Shown here: in pieces, positions 53,825 to 64,000 of the stretch | How positions within the stretch are numbered: position 1 is the stretch's first letter | How the letters are laid out: each line of letters starts with the position of its first letter | NCBI GenBank assembly: GCA_905221605.1 | Contig: CAJNDS010001402.1 | Span: forward strand, 102,501 to 166,500 | Direction of reading: 5' to 3' | Length of the DNA: 64,000 nucleotides | DNA from: Symbiodinium natans | Taxonomy: Eukaryota > Sar > Dinophyceae > Suessiales > Symbiodiniaceae | Position numbers and translations under genes: made by a program | Notes under the pieces: generated by a model | The model's database searches: none | Seen by the model: only the letters and a program-made list of their open reading frames with translations | Told to the model about the DNA's origin: nothing

Positions 53825-55850
53825 CTATATTGCAAACCTATAAAGTTTCGACCTACCCTCAACACAGAAGACGCCATGCTGTTGTCATGCTCCGGCATAG
53901 GGCGCGGACGCTCAGTTCTGCTGGTGGTATCACCAAAGTCTGCTGGGCCAGAGTGGACCAGACAGGCGAGCAACGGAAATAAGCGGAACCTGGCATCCAG
54001 GATCGCCTTCTCCAAGCGAGCTCAAAGGACATGTCTGAGGAGTCTACACACTAGTTGCAGTTGCAGAACTTGTTCAACAGGACAAGCGGCCCACGACCAA
54101 GAGCCATGGCAACCCGCGGGCAAACACGTGATCGTAAGATCCGTGTAAGTTGTGAAGTGTTGCTTTGTGTGTCTAAATGCTGGAGTACTGCTGTGGGCCA
54201 GGAGTTAGCTTCCCTCATCTCTGGCTGCTCTTCTGCGCTCTCATACATGCCCCATATACTGAAGATATTCCTTCTGCTGTTCATGGTCACGCTTCATGGT
54301 CACAGTGAAGACGGTGTCACTAGGCCCTTGGGCTCACACCCTACTTCTGAAAGGTCGACATAGGCGACTCCATAGCAGCAGCATGTACCTGCACGGAGGC
54401 CTCGTACCCCCCCGAACCTCTCCCCACACCCCCACTTTACCTCACCCACCAGCTACCCCCCTCCTCTACCCTCCAAAGACCTGTTCTGGAAGTGCCGAGG
54501 GGGTGGGGCAACGTTCTGGCTCCGGCGCTGACGTGTGCTCAGAAACAATCTACGAACCCTACTAGGCCACATACGTGCAAAACCAAACAACAACCCTAAA
54601 CCTCACAAACCCTAAAACCTCCAGAAATGCTAAACCATGACAAGCCTGGGAGCCCAGGTGCAGTGGTGCATTTGTTGGGCTCAGTACCCGAATTCGGACT
54701 GCCCAATCACGTCGGAGGTCGAAACTACAGTAACTATAGGGTTGTTTGGGCTCCTGAGGTCAGAGTTCTCATACAGAAGATTGGGCATGTCTTCATCGCT
54801 TCCATTAAATTGCACTGGAGCTCTCGAGCTATTTGGCGAATCATGCTTCGCATGTTCAAGACAGTGAAACTCCGATTGATCTCTGTCTGACTTCATGCTG
54901 AATACAGGCTCCATTTTGCAAGGGACAGTAAGGCAAGCAAGCCCTTTTGCGACAAGAAGAAGTACTTCTTGCACTTAGTTGCTCGAAGACTCTTTGCAGA
55001 CTTTTGAACGGCCTAAAAAACATGCAGGGTCTGCACCCCCAACCAAACAACGGATCGAAGAGCAGGATCTGCTAGGCCCCTCCCACCTAGAAGCAGCAAC
55101 TAAGTAGCAAATCACCTGGCATCGAGGGTACACCATGATCCCGCTCCCCGAGCCTAGCTGCCCCTATGCCTCTGGGGCATCGATCACACGAGCGGCTCCT
55201 TCTACAAGTCCTTGTGCCAGAATGGCATACAGAGCTTGGTTGAGGCTTCCGGGCTCGTCCCAGTTCCAACCTTGAGCCCCAAACCCGCTCAACTCTGGCT
55301 CCTTGAAACAGCGTGGGGGTAGGGCTGCCGCTTAACCCTCTGCCACCCTTGCCATAAGCGGGATACCAGCTAAAGGCAAAAGTGGGATGGGGGGTCTTGG
55401 GCTTGTGCGGCCCACAGTGGCTACCACCCCTTGCCACTCCTTCCACTAGCCTGTCGACTCCCCAGCACCCCACAAAGCCTGTGTCAAAATGAGCTCATAC
55501 ATTTAATCGTCACAGCAACAGCAGGCCATGTAGTTGCAGAAGAAGAAAAAGGCAACGCCAGTAGTCACGACAACGACAAGAACTTAGAGCACTTGGTAGT
55601 CTCAGTCTCGGTAACAGTGTCCTACAAAACTACGCCAGCTCCTTTCTGCACTCGAAGCAGATGACCCGATCGCCGGGTACCATGGCCTCAGGTTGCGGCA
55701 GTGCCGTGCCGGAACTTCGATCCTCAAGAGTTCGAGGGTCTTGCCTGGTCCCTGATACCGAAGGTTCGCGGCATACGGCATCTAGCTAGAGTAGGTTTTT
55801 TCACCCTGGCCGTGCAAGCCTGCTTGTAACTACCCCCATGAACCTCCAAG
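53825..55850. other. Region upstream of GPI8, coding-like fragments only
   Basis: The 5' end of GPI8 should lie here but is not resolved; a frame near 53950-54010 (FRLFPLLACLVHS) could be a signal-peptide exon. Further minus-strand fragments near 54240-54330 (TVTMKRDHEQQKEYLQYMGH) and 54690-54900 (several frames) look coding but belong to no family I recognise. The rest shows no gene. Confidence 0.3.
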
Positions 55851-55852
55851 CA

Positions 55853-55895
55853 CCTAAACCCTAAACCCTAAACCCTAAACCCTAAACCCTAAACC

Positions 55896-55962
<67 letters not shown>

Positions 55963-56012
55963 ACCCTAAACCCTAAACCCTAAACCCTAAACCCTAAACC
56001 CTAAACCCTAAA
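55853..56012. repeat. Three-part telomere-like block: CCCTAAA, CCCTCAA, CCCTAAA
   Basis: Six CCCTAAA units (55859-55900) are followed by nine CCCTCAA units (55901-55963) and seven CCCTAAA units (55964-56012), with almost no other variation. Confidence 0.95.
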
Positions 56013-56334
56013 CTGAGTGAGCCCGGGCCTTCGAGCAGGGCGAACGCACCGAAGCCGGCAGGCTAGGTAGCTCCAGAGCCAGAAGCCCTCCGGCACCCGA
56101 GGAACTCCAGTCCCGCAGGCAGCTGCGGGCTGCGCGGTGGACCCGGCAGGTCGCTGGCGAGAAACCCGTCAGGTCGCCCCTAGAATGAGATACCCCAAAC
56201 CTTCGGGCAAAACATGGCAACCTCCTTTTGGGAGGTCTTCCGGGCCTCTCCCAGAAGAGCCTCGCCTCCGCCCGTCGTCGTGCTTCCTGGACCAGAGGCT
56301 CCCAGACCCGGTTCTGTATTCGGAGGGCTTCGCC

Positions 56335-56565
56335 TCTGGGAGGCCCCTGCCTGGGAGGCCCCTGCCTGGAGGCCCCTGCCTGGGAGGCCCCTGCCTGCCT
56401 TTGTCTGGCCCAGGCATGGGAGGCCCCTGCCTGGCCCTGCCTGGAAGGTTCTGCCGAGGGCCCTGCCTGGGAGGCCCCTGCCTGGAAGCCTCTGCCTGGG
56501 AGGCCCCTGCCTGGAAGCCTCTGCCTGGGAGGCCCCTATCTGGGAGGCCCCTGAATTGGCCCTTC
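56335..56565. repeat. GGGAGGCCCCTGCCT minisatellite
   Basis: About a dozen units of 15-17 bp (GGGAGGCCCCTGCCT and GGAAGCCTCTGCCT). Frames on both strands stay open across it and give Gly/Pro/Leu-rich text that is not accepted as protein. Confidence 0.9.
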
Positions 56566-56575
56566 TGGCCTGAAG

Positions 56576-57260
56576 CTTTCAAGCAAGGGATCCAGATCCC
56601 CAACCAGGACGCAACATCACCAAGCGCGAATGCGGCAGCCAGCCCCAAGCCCAAACCTTCGGGTTCTTGAGAAAGACTCACTGGGAGGCTGTCAGGCCCC
56701 CTGCCTCAGAGGCCCCCTGCCTAGCACTGTTAGTCCTGCTTGCCGGAAACCTTTTGCCTGAACCTGAAAAGCAGGCTTCCAAGCAAGGGACCCAGATCCC
56801 CAACCAGGACGCAGTATCATCAAGGGCGAGTTCCGAGCGTAAACCTTTGTTTGGGTTTTTGAGAAAGACTCACTGGGAGGCGACTGGGAGGATCTCCTGC
56901 TTGCCGACCTTTTGCCTGAACCTGAAGGATCCCCAACCAGGACGCAGCATCACCAAGTACGAACGCGGCAGCCAGCCCCAAGCCCAAACCTTCAGGTTTT
57001 TGAGAAAGACTCACTGGGAGGCCCCCCTGCCTGGGAGGCCCCTTGCCTGGGACTGGGAGGATCTCCTCAACAACCATCAGAAAAGACAAAAATAACAAAA
57101 GTTGCAGCATCAGCATGGCGAAAGCCCAAACCTCTAATTTCACTCCCTTCCAAGCAAGTTTTCCAAATCCCAGCCCAGCACGCAGCATCGCCGAGGGCGA
57201 AGGCGGCAGCCAACCCCAAGCCCAAACCTCTGACTTTTGGCTCTCCCAGCAGCCCTCGAC
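56576..57260. repeat. Degenerate repeats of about 150-200 bp
   Basis: CAAGCAAGGGA(T/C)CCAGATCCCC ... GACGCA(A/G)(C/T)ATCA, GCGGCAGCCAGCCCCAAGCC and TTGAGAAAGACTCACTGGG recur near 56580, 56780, 56925 and, more diverged, 57150. On the minus strand each unit encodes a hydrophobic stretch (GLGLGLAAAFALGDAASWLG). Confidence 0.7.
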
Positions 57261-57506
57261 TGATAGACATCTCCCTTGCAATGCCTAGGGCCTGGGGGCT
57301 ACGAACTTCAGGGTAGTTGATCTGCATCGATGCCGAGCTTCAACCCAATAGACAAGAGAAAAATGACAAAAGCACGATCAGAGTTCAAAAGAACCCTAAA
57401 CCCGTAGAGGTTAAGGCGAGGGTGGAGCGCCAGCGGGGGTGGGCTTATGCAAATCTTGGCGCGCGCCTGGGTGCTTTCAGCACCAGCGCGCCCACTCATG
57501 GAGACA

Positions 57507-57590
57507 CCCTAAACCCTAAACCCTAAACCCTAAACCCTAAACCCTAAACCCTAAACCCTAAACCCTAAACCCTAAACCCTAAACCCTAAA
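57507..57590. repeat. Perfect CCCTAAA block (12 units)
   Basis: Twelve uninterrupted CCCTAAA units, plus-strand C-rich, flanked by unrelated sequence. Confidence 0.95.
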
Positions 57591-57599
57591 CTCACCTCA

Positions 57600-58147
57600 A
57601 GGCCCAGCTCGGGACCACACGGTCTCCTTGCCGGGCGGTGCAGTGTAGACGAAGTTGACCCTAGCGACAGAAGTTGCACTTGGCTACTTTGCTGTCTGAG
57701 CCTCTTGGAGATCTGCAAGAGTCAACCAAAGCCGGAACGAACACGACCCGTAAGTTGCTGCTGTTGGATTGTCCAAGAGTGTTCTCAAACATCAAGAATA
57801 CAGCGATCTAGCAAAGGGAAGGCACACGGGATCACGAAACAAACGCTAGGGCGACAGGGAGCAGCGTGCCAGCGCTTCGGCAGCGGCTTTGGTTTTTGCT
57901 TTGATCTTTCTTTGTTTTTCTTATTGTTTTTTTTTTTTTTTGGGGGGGGGGGGGGACCTTTGAGGGTGCTTTGGGGTTTGGTTGAACGTTCTTTCTCCCT
58001 TTTAACCCTGGAATCCGATTGAGGAACCCTTCAATCTACGGAGGGCTCGTTTAAGGGACAATCTAGGGTGCCTGCATCGCCTGCATCCCTCACTTTCCTT
58101 CTAAAGATTGGAACTTGAGGTCCCAGCAGCCTAGATCTGCAACTCTG

Positions 58148-58182
<35 letters not shown>

Positions 58183-59350
58183 AATCTCTTCGTCTATCCC
58201 TCTGTCTCTATCTCTATCTCTATCTCGATCTCGATCTCTATCTCTATCTCTGTGTCTATCTCTTCCTCTCTCCCTCTCTCCACACCTCTCTTCTTCTTCA
58301 AAAGAACACACCTTCCTTCCTTCCACAGCAAAGAACACACCTCTCTCTCTCTCTCTCTCTCTCTTCGGGTGTCGAGCCTCACCGTCTTCCGCCCTCCTCC
58401 CTTGGAGTCTGTGAGGCGTGATGCGCGCACAGAGTCACCGCCTGAGGACAGTTCAAGGCTTCTTTGGGTTTGAGGGCTTCAGGGAGACTCACGGAGAGCC
58501 TATGTGTACAGGCCTGCTCTAATGCCATGAGTGCACCAACAAACTTCGAGAACTGCTTTCATGGCTTTCGGTTGGCTCAGGCATCCTTTTAAGATCTTTT
58601 AAGTAATCCTCAAGCCTCAGGCCCTAAGGCTGAGGCCCCATGCGCTAAGCACAACCCCAACCCACCAAACCCCCAACCCCAAACCCTCATTTTGCAACCG
58701 ACCCTATGGGCATCCCGAATCGTGAGTTTGGGACTTGTGCTTGCCTTCGACCCATGCCCCAAACCTCAGACCCTCAACCCTAAACCGCAACGTCTCAACA
58801 GAAAACCCCTCAATGCGATTCCTTAGATCGCCACCGTGCTGGCTCCTCCGCGGCCCGGGGCCTGAGAGAATGCAGATTAGGGGGGGGGGGGGGGGGGTGG
58901 GGGGGGGGGGGGGGGGGGGGGGGGTTACTGAGGCCCAAGGGTAGGCTTCGTCAACACCTTGCAACAAACGAAAGCCGAGAGGGTTGTTTGCACCAGGCGA
59001 ACGATGACTGGGTTTCGGGCTCGGGGTTTTGTGGAGGCAGAGAGTTGGCTTGGGCTCTGGGGTCTTGTGAAGGAAACTGGTGACTGGCACCGAGACGGCC
59101 TGATCATGAGTCTTTACATATATATATATATATACATAAACACACATATTATATATATATATGCGTTAATTTATCATTAGTGTTACATACGTCAGCAACC
59201 CGCCATATGCCCTACTTGGCTGCCAGTTGCGCTCAGTGGGAAAATGGGCTTTTGAGCACCAAACCCAACCTGGACAGCAGCAAACCCCATCCCTCCTTAA
59301 CCGTAGCCTCGAGAGACTGTAACCCCCTCAATCCATGAACCCGCAAGACG
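57600..59350. repeat. Gene-free stretch with homopolymers and microsatellites
   Basis: It contains a T-run joined to a G-run (57927-57955), (CT)n and (CTAT)n blocks (58142-58360), a G-run of about 45 bases with one T (58878-58924) and TA tracts (59118-59161). No gene is recognised. Confidence 0.7.
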
Positions 59351-59354
59351 CCTG

Positions 59355-59438
59355 AACCCTAAACCCTAAACCCCTAACCCCTAAACCCTAAACCCCAAAC
59401 CCCAAACCCTAAACCCTAAACCCTAAACCCCCCCCCCT
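59355..59438. repeat. CCCTAAA block with CCCCTAA variants
   Basis: About eleven units, C-rich on the plus strand, ending in a C-run. Confidence 0.9.
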
Positions 59439-60294
59439 CCCAAAGATCAGGATGCGACTGGCCATTCCACCGACGCTCTGCCGGCGGCCGCTGTTGCCTG
59501 CAGGCCGTGGAATCTGGGAATCCAAGCCTCTGGGGCTCTTGGCCTCATCGCCTCATCTGGGCTGCAAGGCCCCAGAGCCGAGAACCCCGAACTCTGCACC
59601 CTGACCCCGAAGAGCAGGACAGCCGAGCCACGGCGTGGGCGTTCCTCTTCCTCATCCTCGCCTTGGGAACGGGGGAGGGGGGGAGGGTAGGGGGGAGGGT
59701 AGGGGGGAAAGGCTTGGGGAGATGTGGGGCTTAGGCGCTCGGGTCATAAGGACAAGCTTCAACAAGCTCTGGAGAGTCCGGGAAGGTTGGCAAGGCCCGG
59801 TTGAAGGCTGTCTATCGCGCGCTAGAGGCCCCCAATTATATGCAATGACTATTCATCATACATATTCTTACACTTATATCTTAGAAATAGAAGAGATAAC
59901 TCTTAGTACTTTTCATATTGCTATTGTTGTTATTCTGATTATTGTTCTTGCGCGCGGCCTCTGGGCAACTTCTGTGCGACCAGCCCCTGGCTCTCAATCA
60001 GGGAGGAGCTGGGGCGCCGGGCCCCCAGGGCTCACCTCCGCCTGAGGGCATCCGCAAACCCTTCAGTCGTACCGGTTCTGTTGGGACAGTGATTTGAGGG
60101 GTTTCGGGGTCCTTTGGGGCTTGGTTCACCACCCGGGCTGCTGCGATACGAGCAGCTTGAGAGCCGTGCTTGGAAGCACAACCATGCTTGACACCGCTCG
60201 TTGATGTAGGGATCCATACCACTTTGGATAGGATGCAGTGGCTACGCAAGAAAACGGGCTCGGCCCAGTGAACAATAGCTGCAACTTGCGACAC

Positions 60295-60477
60295 GCGCCG
60301 TCGGAAGATGATCTTGTCAGAAAAGTTCAGGAGTAGAGCTGTGGGTTCAGGGTGACATTGCCTTGCGCAAACAGTCGGAGGATTTCTTGAGCCCTGGGCT
60401 GTTCTGTAGATGCCAACCGCCAAGAGCTTCTCTTTCCACAGAAGGAAGTCGAAAAGCTCGAAGTAGGACTTGCCTTC
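60295..60477 (-). CDS. Possible exon of a potassium channel (RCK-like C-terminal segment)
   Basis: After a TGCACTCAG acceptor the minus strand encodes SYFELFDFLLWKEKLLAVGI, then YR, and further on PEPTALLLNFSDKIIF. The pattern of an aromatic-rich helix, then an (A/V)GIYR strand, then NP-x-T-x-L-x-x-x-D-K-(I/V)-F is what I associate with regulatory RCK segments of large-conductance potassium channels in protists. This is an impression and not an alignment. A GT donor may lie near 60295. The frame upstream of the acceptor also reads protein-like (60480-60640) but in another register. No transmembrane or pore exons were found nearby. Confidence 0.3.
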
Positions 60478-60649
60478 CTGAGTGCATTTGTGTGTCGGAA
60501 GCGCGTTTCAGGGCGCAGCTGCTCTTGAACCACTTTGCACAACAAATGCATAGCATTCCTCTCAGGGCATTGCAACCATGAGCTGATCCGAAGCAAGCTG
60601 AGGTCATGGCCCAGGAATGCGGCAGCTTGACCATCCTGATCTGAGTCCT

Positions 60650-62415
60650 CAAGATGGAGCTCTGATGGGAATCATGGCACCAGGGGCTTTGATTTATGTA
60701 CCAGATCCTGAACCCCAGGCCCCAAAAAACCCTACAAATGTGAGATGACCGACTCGCTCTGAGGACGTGGCGTGACCATGGTGCTCACCTGGGCTCATGA
60801 GCAACAGCCTCTGGAATCCTGGATGCCAAGTTTCAGTGTGGAAGAGCGGACGAAACTTTCAAAGAAAAGGGCTGTGCGAAACCCTACAAAACAGCCTAAA
60901 AAACCCAAACACCTGCCTCCTTGAAGCGCCTAAACTTTCAACCCCCCCAATAAGGGTCTCCCCCGACTTTTCTGGCTCGGTTCCATGGGCGTCCGGCCAG
61001 ATCAATCAGAGTAGGGTTGTAGAAGGTATTGGCCTGAGAATTGCGCTGAAGTCGGGATCAGGGTTGAGGTTGTTTAGGGTTCTTAAGGTTTGGGGTTTGG
61101 GGTCTAGGACCTCAGGTTTCTAGTGGGGCTAGGCTGGAAGGCTTTGCCTCTTTGGGTGTGTAGAAGGAATTTGGGCTTGGGCTAGAGTTCCCGAATTCCA
61201 TAACTCTGTAACTTGGGCGAGAAAAGTTGGAACTAGTTGGTTTGCTCTTCTTGTCACCCTTCCAGGGCCCTCGTATGACTCTCCCGAAAGAAAGCTCCCA
61301 AACTCGACAAAGAACGATCCCCAACAATGAATTAAAGCGTGTACATTTTTCCCTGCAACTCCTGTCAGCCCCCTAGAAGCCTATCCCCAGTGAGGCCCCC
61401 AGCTGCCAGGGAAGTGAAAGTCGTCCCTCCTGCGAAGAGGCGTCCAGCCGCGAACCTGGTGTTAAGATCCAGCTCTGCTCGGGTTGCGGTGCTTTAACAT
61501 TTGGCACGTTGAGGTTGTTGAGGCCCCCAAAAACCCTCGAAGCCATGTTTGGGAAAGAAGGATTGACGACTCTCAATCTGACCGGAATCCCCTCAACCGA
61601 CCCGAATCTCTCAACACCTTCAATTCGAGCCAGAACTCTGCCATCCAAGCAGAGGTTGAGGATAGCGCCTGCATTGGCTAAACACCGTCAAGCCGGGTTG
61701 GCCAGCCTCGGCTGAACGAAATACTCCTCCAACTTCTTCAGCTTTGTACCTAAGAGACACTTTGCATAGATGTCGCCCCCACAGATTTGGAAAAAGAAAG
61801 AGAGACGCTCTGTTGGGAGCCGTGCGCTTTGCGGCGTCCTGTTTCCCGAAGACTCCAAAACCTGAAGCTGCGCCATGCCGCGCCGGCATTGTGCTCCAAC
61901 TTGCGTTCTGTGCCAAGAAGTTTTCGAGCAAGCACCCTTGGGCACAAAATGGAAACATGGAAGCAGAGGGTGCGCAGTAGGGTCCGCACGGGCTTCCTTG
62001 GATCCCTGGCCGCTGACTCAACCCTCTAATCACTCTAATCCCTGGTGTGCTCAGAGCTCTCTAGTTCCAGTGCAACTCTGTAGAAGGCAGACCCAAAATC
62101 CTGTCAGGCACTACAGTACAGAATCGCAACATGACAATGCCCCTCCCTGACTCCAGGGCTTAGGATTTGGGGCTCCTGGCATCTCACTTCCGCTCCCTTA
62201 CCCCCCAAACCCCCTCCCAAAACCACGACTTCAAGCTCCTGCCTGGCCGCCCTTGGCCTCCTTTGCTGTCTGCGCGGCCCCAACCAAGCCAGGCCTGAGC
62301 GCGAAAGCCACAGCGCGGAAAGAGCAGTCAAGAGCGGCTGTTGTCGCCTGGTCTCACCGTTTGAGGCTTCGTGGATAGGTTGCAGATTTCAGGGTTTCAT
62401 CAAGGATACGAAGGG
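60650..62415. other. No confident gene; one coding-like fragment
   Basis: A minus-strand frame near 61690-61830 (SFFFQICGGDIYAKCLLGTK, then LKKLEEYFVQPRLA and a stop) looks like an exon but is unidentified. Other frames here, including 61373-61648, show no motif. Confidence 0.3.
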
Positions 62416-62419
62416 CTGA

Positions 62420-62698
62420 TTAAGTGGAAAGGTATAGGAAGACCACCTTGCCAAATGGACCTTCAATGACCCGATCGCCTGCTTTCTTTTTTCCGGAGGC
62501 GACTCCGAGGCCGCTCTCACGCGACATCCGAGACTTCTGGCACATCTCCGGAGGTTCTCGCGGGCCTTGCGGTGCTGCCTCGTCCGTGCTGTACTTGCAC
62601 AATTGTACAAGCCACCGGGCCTTCGAACAGATGGCGTACTCCGCGTGGCTGTGAGAACTCTTGCGGTGGGGCAGCTGGAAGCCGAGCGCGACCACCAA
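62420..62698 (-). other. Protein-like frame just downstream of the helical-repeat gene
   Basis: A minus-strand frame with balanced composition (EYAICSKARWLVQLCKYSTD, later SGKKKAGDRVIEGPFGKVVF) starts 24 bp after the stop of the next gene upstream. It has no ATG at its beginning. It may be a separate exon, an old extension of that gene or 3' untranslated sequence. Confidence 0.2.
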
Positions 62699-62721
62699 AG
62701 GTTCAAAGGATCTTTATTCCG

Positions 62722-63186
62722 TCAGGCTGCAGCTTCGGGGAGCTCTGCAGCTGGCTCAGCGGCTTCTTCGGCGCCAGCTTCGGCGCCAGCTTCGGCGCGC
62801 TCTGGATCGGAACTGGGGGTTGTTTCCTGCAACCTTGCGAGCGCATCGCGCAGGGAGTCCAGGTCAATATCAGAGGAGTGTGAAGCGATGGACACGCCTT
62901 CAGAGACCAAGTACTTCACTGTCTCCTTGTGCAGACCCCCAAGCGCTTCCAGACAAGACATCATCAGCTCCGCCAGCTGCAGATCACGCGCCTCCAGCGA
63001 TGCCAGCGCGAAGCAGGTGGCCGTCTCTCCAAACTTTTCCACGTCGGTCCGGGAGCCGAACAAGGTTCCAGCAGGAACGCCTTTCTGAAGGTGGTTCAAG
63101 GCCACCTCAGTGATTTCGTAGAGGTTCTTCCGCAGGCCAGGATCCGATAGGAAGGCCTGGACATCCGCCAGGTTTCGGAGGGAGTA
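62722..63186 (-). CDS. C-terminal exon of a helical-repeat protein, unidentified
   Basis: After a possible acceptor (GGCCACAG, ending at 63187) the minus strand encodes 154 residues to a TGA at 62722. The first 115 are leucine-rich helices (LADVQAFLSDPGLRKNLYEI; FGETATCFALASLEARDLQL; ELMMSCLEALGG), followed by an acidic Ala/Glu tail (AEAGAEAGAEEAAEPAAELP). The ALASL-x-x-RD pattern recalls the helical repeats of FASTK/RAP-type organelle RNA proteins, but this is weak. Directly upstream (about 63187-63290) a different frame is coding-like (PEDEPLDLVGLAQFGPSAED), which implies a very short intron or a frameshift. AATAAA lies a few bases after the stop. Confidence 0.5.
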   Translation of the reverse strand, partial: YSLRNLADVQAFLSDPGLRKNLYEITEVALNHLQKGVPAGTLFGSRTDVEKFGETATCFALASLEARDLQLAELMMSCLEALGGLHKETVKYLVSEGVSIASHSSDIDLDSLRDALARLQETTPSSDPERAEAGAEAGAEEAAEPAAELPEAAA

Positions 63187-63490
63187 CTGTGGCCGTGAGG
63201 TCTTCCGCACTGGGTCCAAACTGGGCCAGACCCACCAAATCCAGTGGCTCGTCTTCCGGCCGTTTCGAATCTCCTCCGCGTGACAAGGGAGCCAACTCTT
63301 TTGCCCGTCCGAAACCCTAACCCCTGAACCCCTCAACACCCCAAACCTCTGGAGTCATCAACCCGAACCTAAGCCCCTCAAAAAGCCCCAAAACCGGGTC
63401 CTTCAGAGGCTGCTTGTAGCCACTGCCAGCCTGTGCCTGCCAAGCGCAGCACTTGTCTGAGTCAGGGCCCAGACTTCCTAGGGACTTGTT

Positions 63491-63549
63491 GGGGGTTTAG
63501 GGTTTAAACCCTAGGGTTTAGGATTAGGGTTTAGGATTTAGGGTTTGGG
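63491..63549. repeat. Heptamer block with inverted junctions
   Basis: TTTAGGG, then CCCTAAA sense, then TTTAGGG again within 60 bp. The junctions are perfect palindromes: TAGGGTTTAAACCCTA (63498-63513) and AAACCCTAGGGTTT (63506-63519). Confidence 0.9.
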
Positions 63550-64000
63550 GGGGCTTGGGCTTCGGGCTTTGGAGTCCACGAAGCATCACAGCTCATACGC
63601 TTTTCGGTCTTTTTGCTGCCGATGCGGTTTGGAACGCCAGTCAAAGTTTTTCGTTCCGGTTGGTGCTGTTTGTGTCTGCTCCCTTTTTTACCCAAACCGG
63701 CACCCTATCACGAATTCAAGCCCTTAAAGACCCTAAACCCCAAAGCCTAACCCACTGCCTTTCAGCAGGTTCTGCCATCCTCCTTTAAGCTGTACAAGCC
63801 GCCCGAGCCCTAAACCCCGAACCCTTTGGCGAATCCAAGCTGCCTACAACACTAGCACAGTTTTGGGCCAGGGTTGGAGGGGTTACAGCCTTACTTGCTA
63901 GTTCAGAGTAGAGAATACTCAATTCCCTACTAAGAACTAGTGAGCTGAGAGCTTGGGGCTTTGGACTTCGAAGGCTTGGCTGGTCGAAGGCCTTGCGGAT
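63550..64000. other. No gene recognised
   Basis: Short frames on the plus strand only; decayed CCCTAAA words near 63730-63750 and 63810-63825. Confidence 0.4.

Noticed and set aside
56169-56681. 170-codon minus-strand ORF and matching plus-strand ORFs
   Set aside because: Low-complexity Gly/Pro/Leu text from the GGGAGGCCCCTGCCT minisatellite.
57507-57590. A chromosome end
   Set aside because: Perfect CCCTAAA units are flanked on both sides by unrelated sequence, and many similar blocks occur in both orientations, so they are interstitial.

Overview
This window looks like nuclear DNA of a dinoflagellate, or a close alveolate alga. The evidence is indirect but consistent. One split gene (GPI8, minus strand, about 51.15-53.82 kb) can be rebuilt exon by exon, and its introns use a mixture of GC, GA and GT donors with AG acceptors usually followed by G; this mix is known from dinoflagellates. 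The window is also full of intact and decayed plant-type telomere heptamers (TTTAGGG/CCCTAAA), is sparse in genes, and carries a one-directional tandem array of intronless genes. No bacterial operon, tRNA or rRNA was recognised.

Layout. 0-5.9 kb: GT-rich minisatellites, then decayed coding-like relics on the minus strand and heptamer-derived DNA. 5.9-7.0 kb: an old, broken protein phosphatase 2C (PP2C) copy with its upstream flank. 7-10.9 kb: no gene, with CT, CAG and CCCTAAA repeats. 10.9-21.1 kb: five PP2C units head to tail on the minus strand at about 2.15-kb spacing (starts at 12262, 14418, 16568, 18551 and 20707). Four are intact 313-codon ORFs; the middle one is broken by a frameshift and by an inverted piece of a more divergent paralogue. 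21.1-37.0 kb: two almost identical copies of a 7-kb segment (the first with a further internal 1.7-kb duplication) in which I recognise no gene. 37.5-38.5 kb: one more intact PP2C copy. 39.0-40.7 kb: minisatellites, a hairpin-bearing satellite and an orphan PP2C flank. 41.0-42.6 kb: an AT-richer island unlike its surroundings. 43.0-44.9 kb: a long TTTAGGG block bounded by inverted arms.

45.6-64 kb contains scattered exons of ordinary genes, nearly all on the minus strand: an unidentified gene (45.6-46.7 kb), a possible type II membrane protein (about 50.2-50.5 kb), the GPI-transamidase catalytic subunit GPI8, a possible potassium-channel RCK fragment (60.3-60.5 kb) and a helical-repeat protein (62.7-63.2 kb). 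Between them lie a 121-bp tandem repeat that is open in all three plus-strand frames, several telomere-like blocks and many microsatellites.

The genes do not form a pathway. The main story is genome dynamics: duplication and homogenisation of a single-exon PP2C gene, contrasted with an intron-rich housekeeping gene whose introns contain telomere-like repeats.
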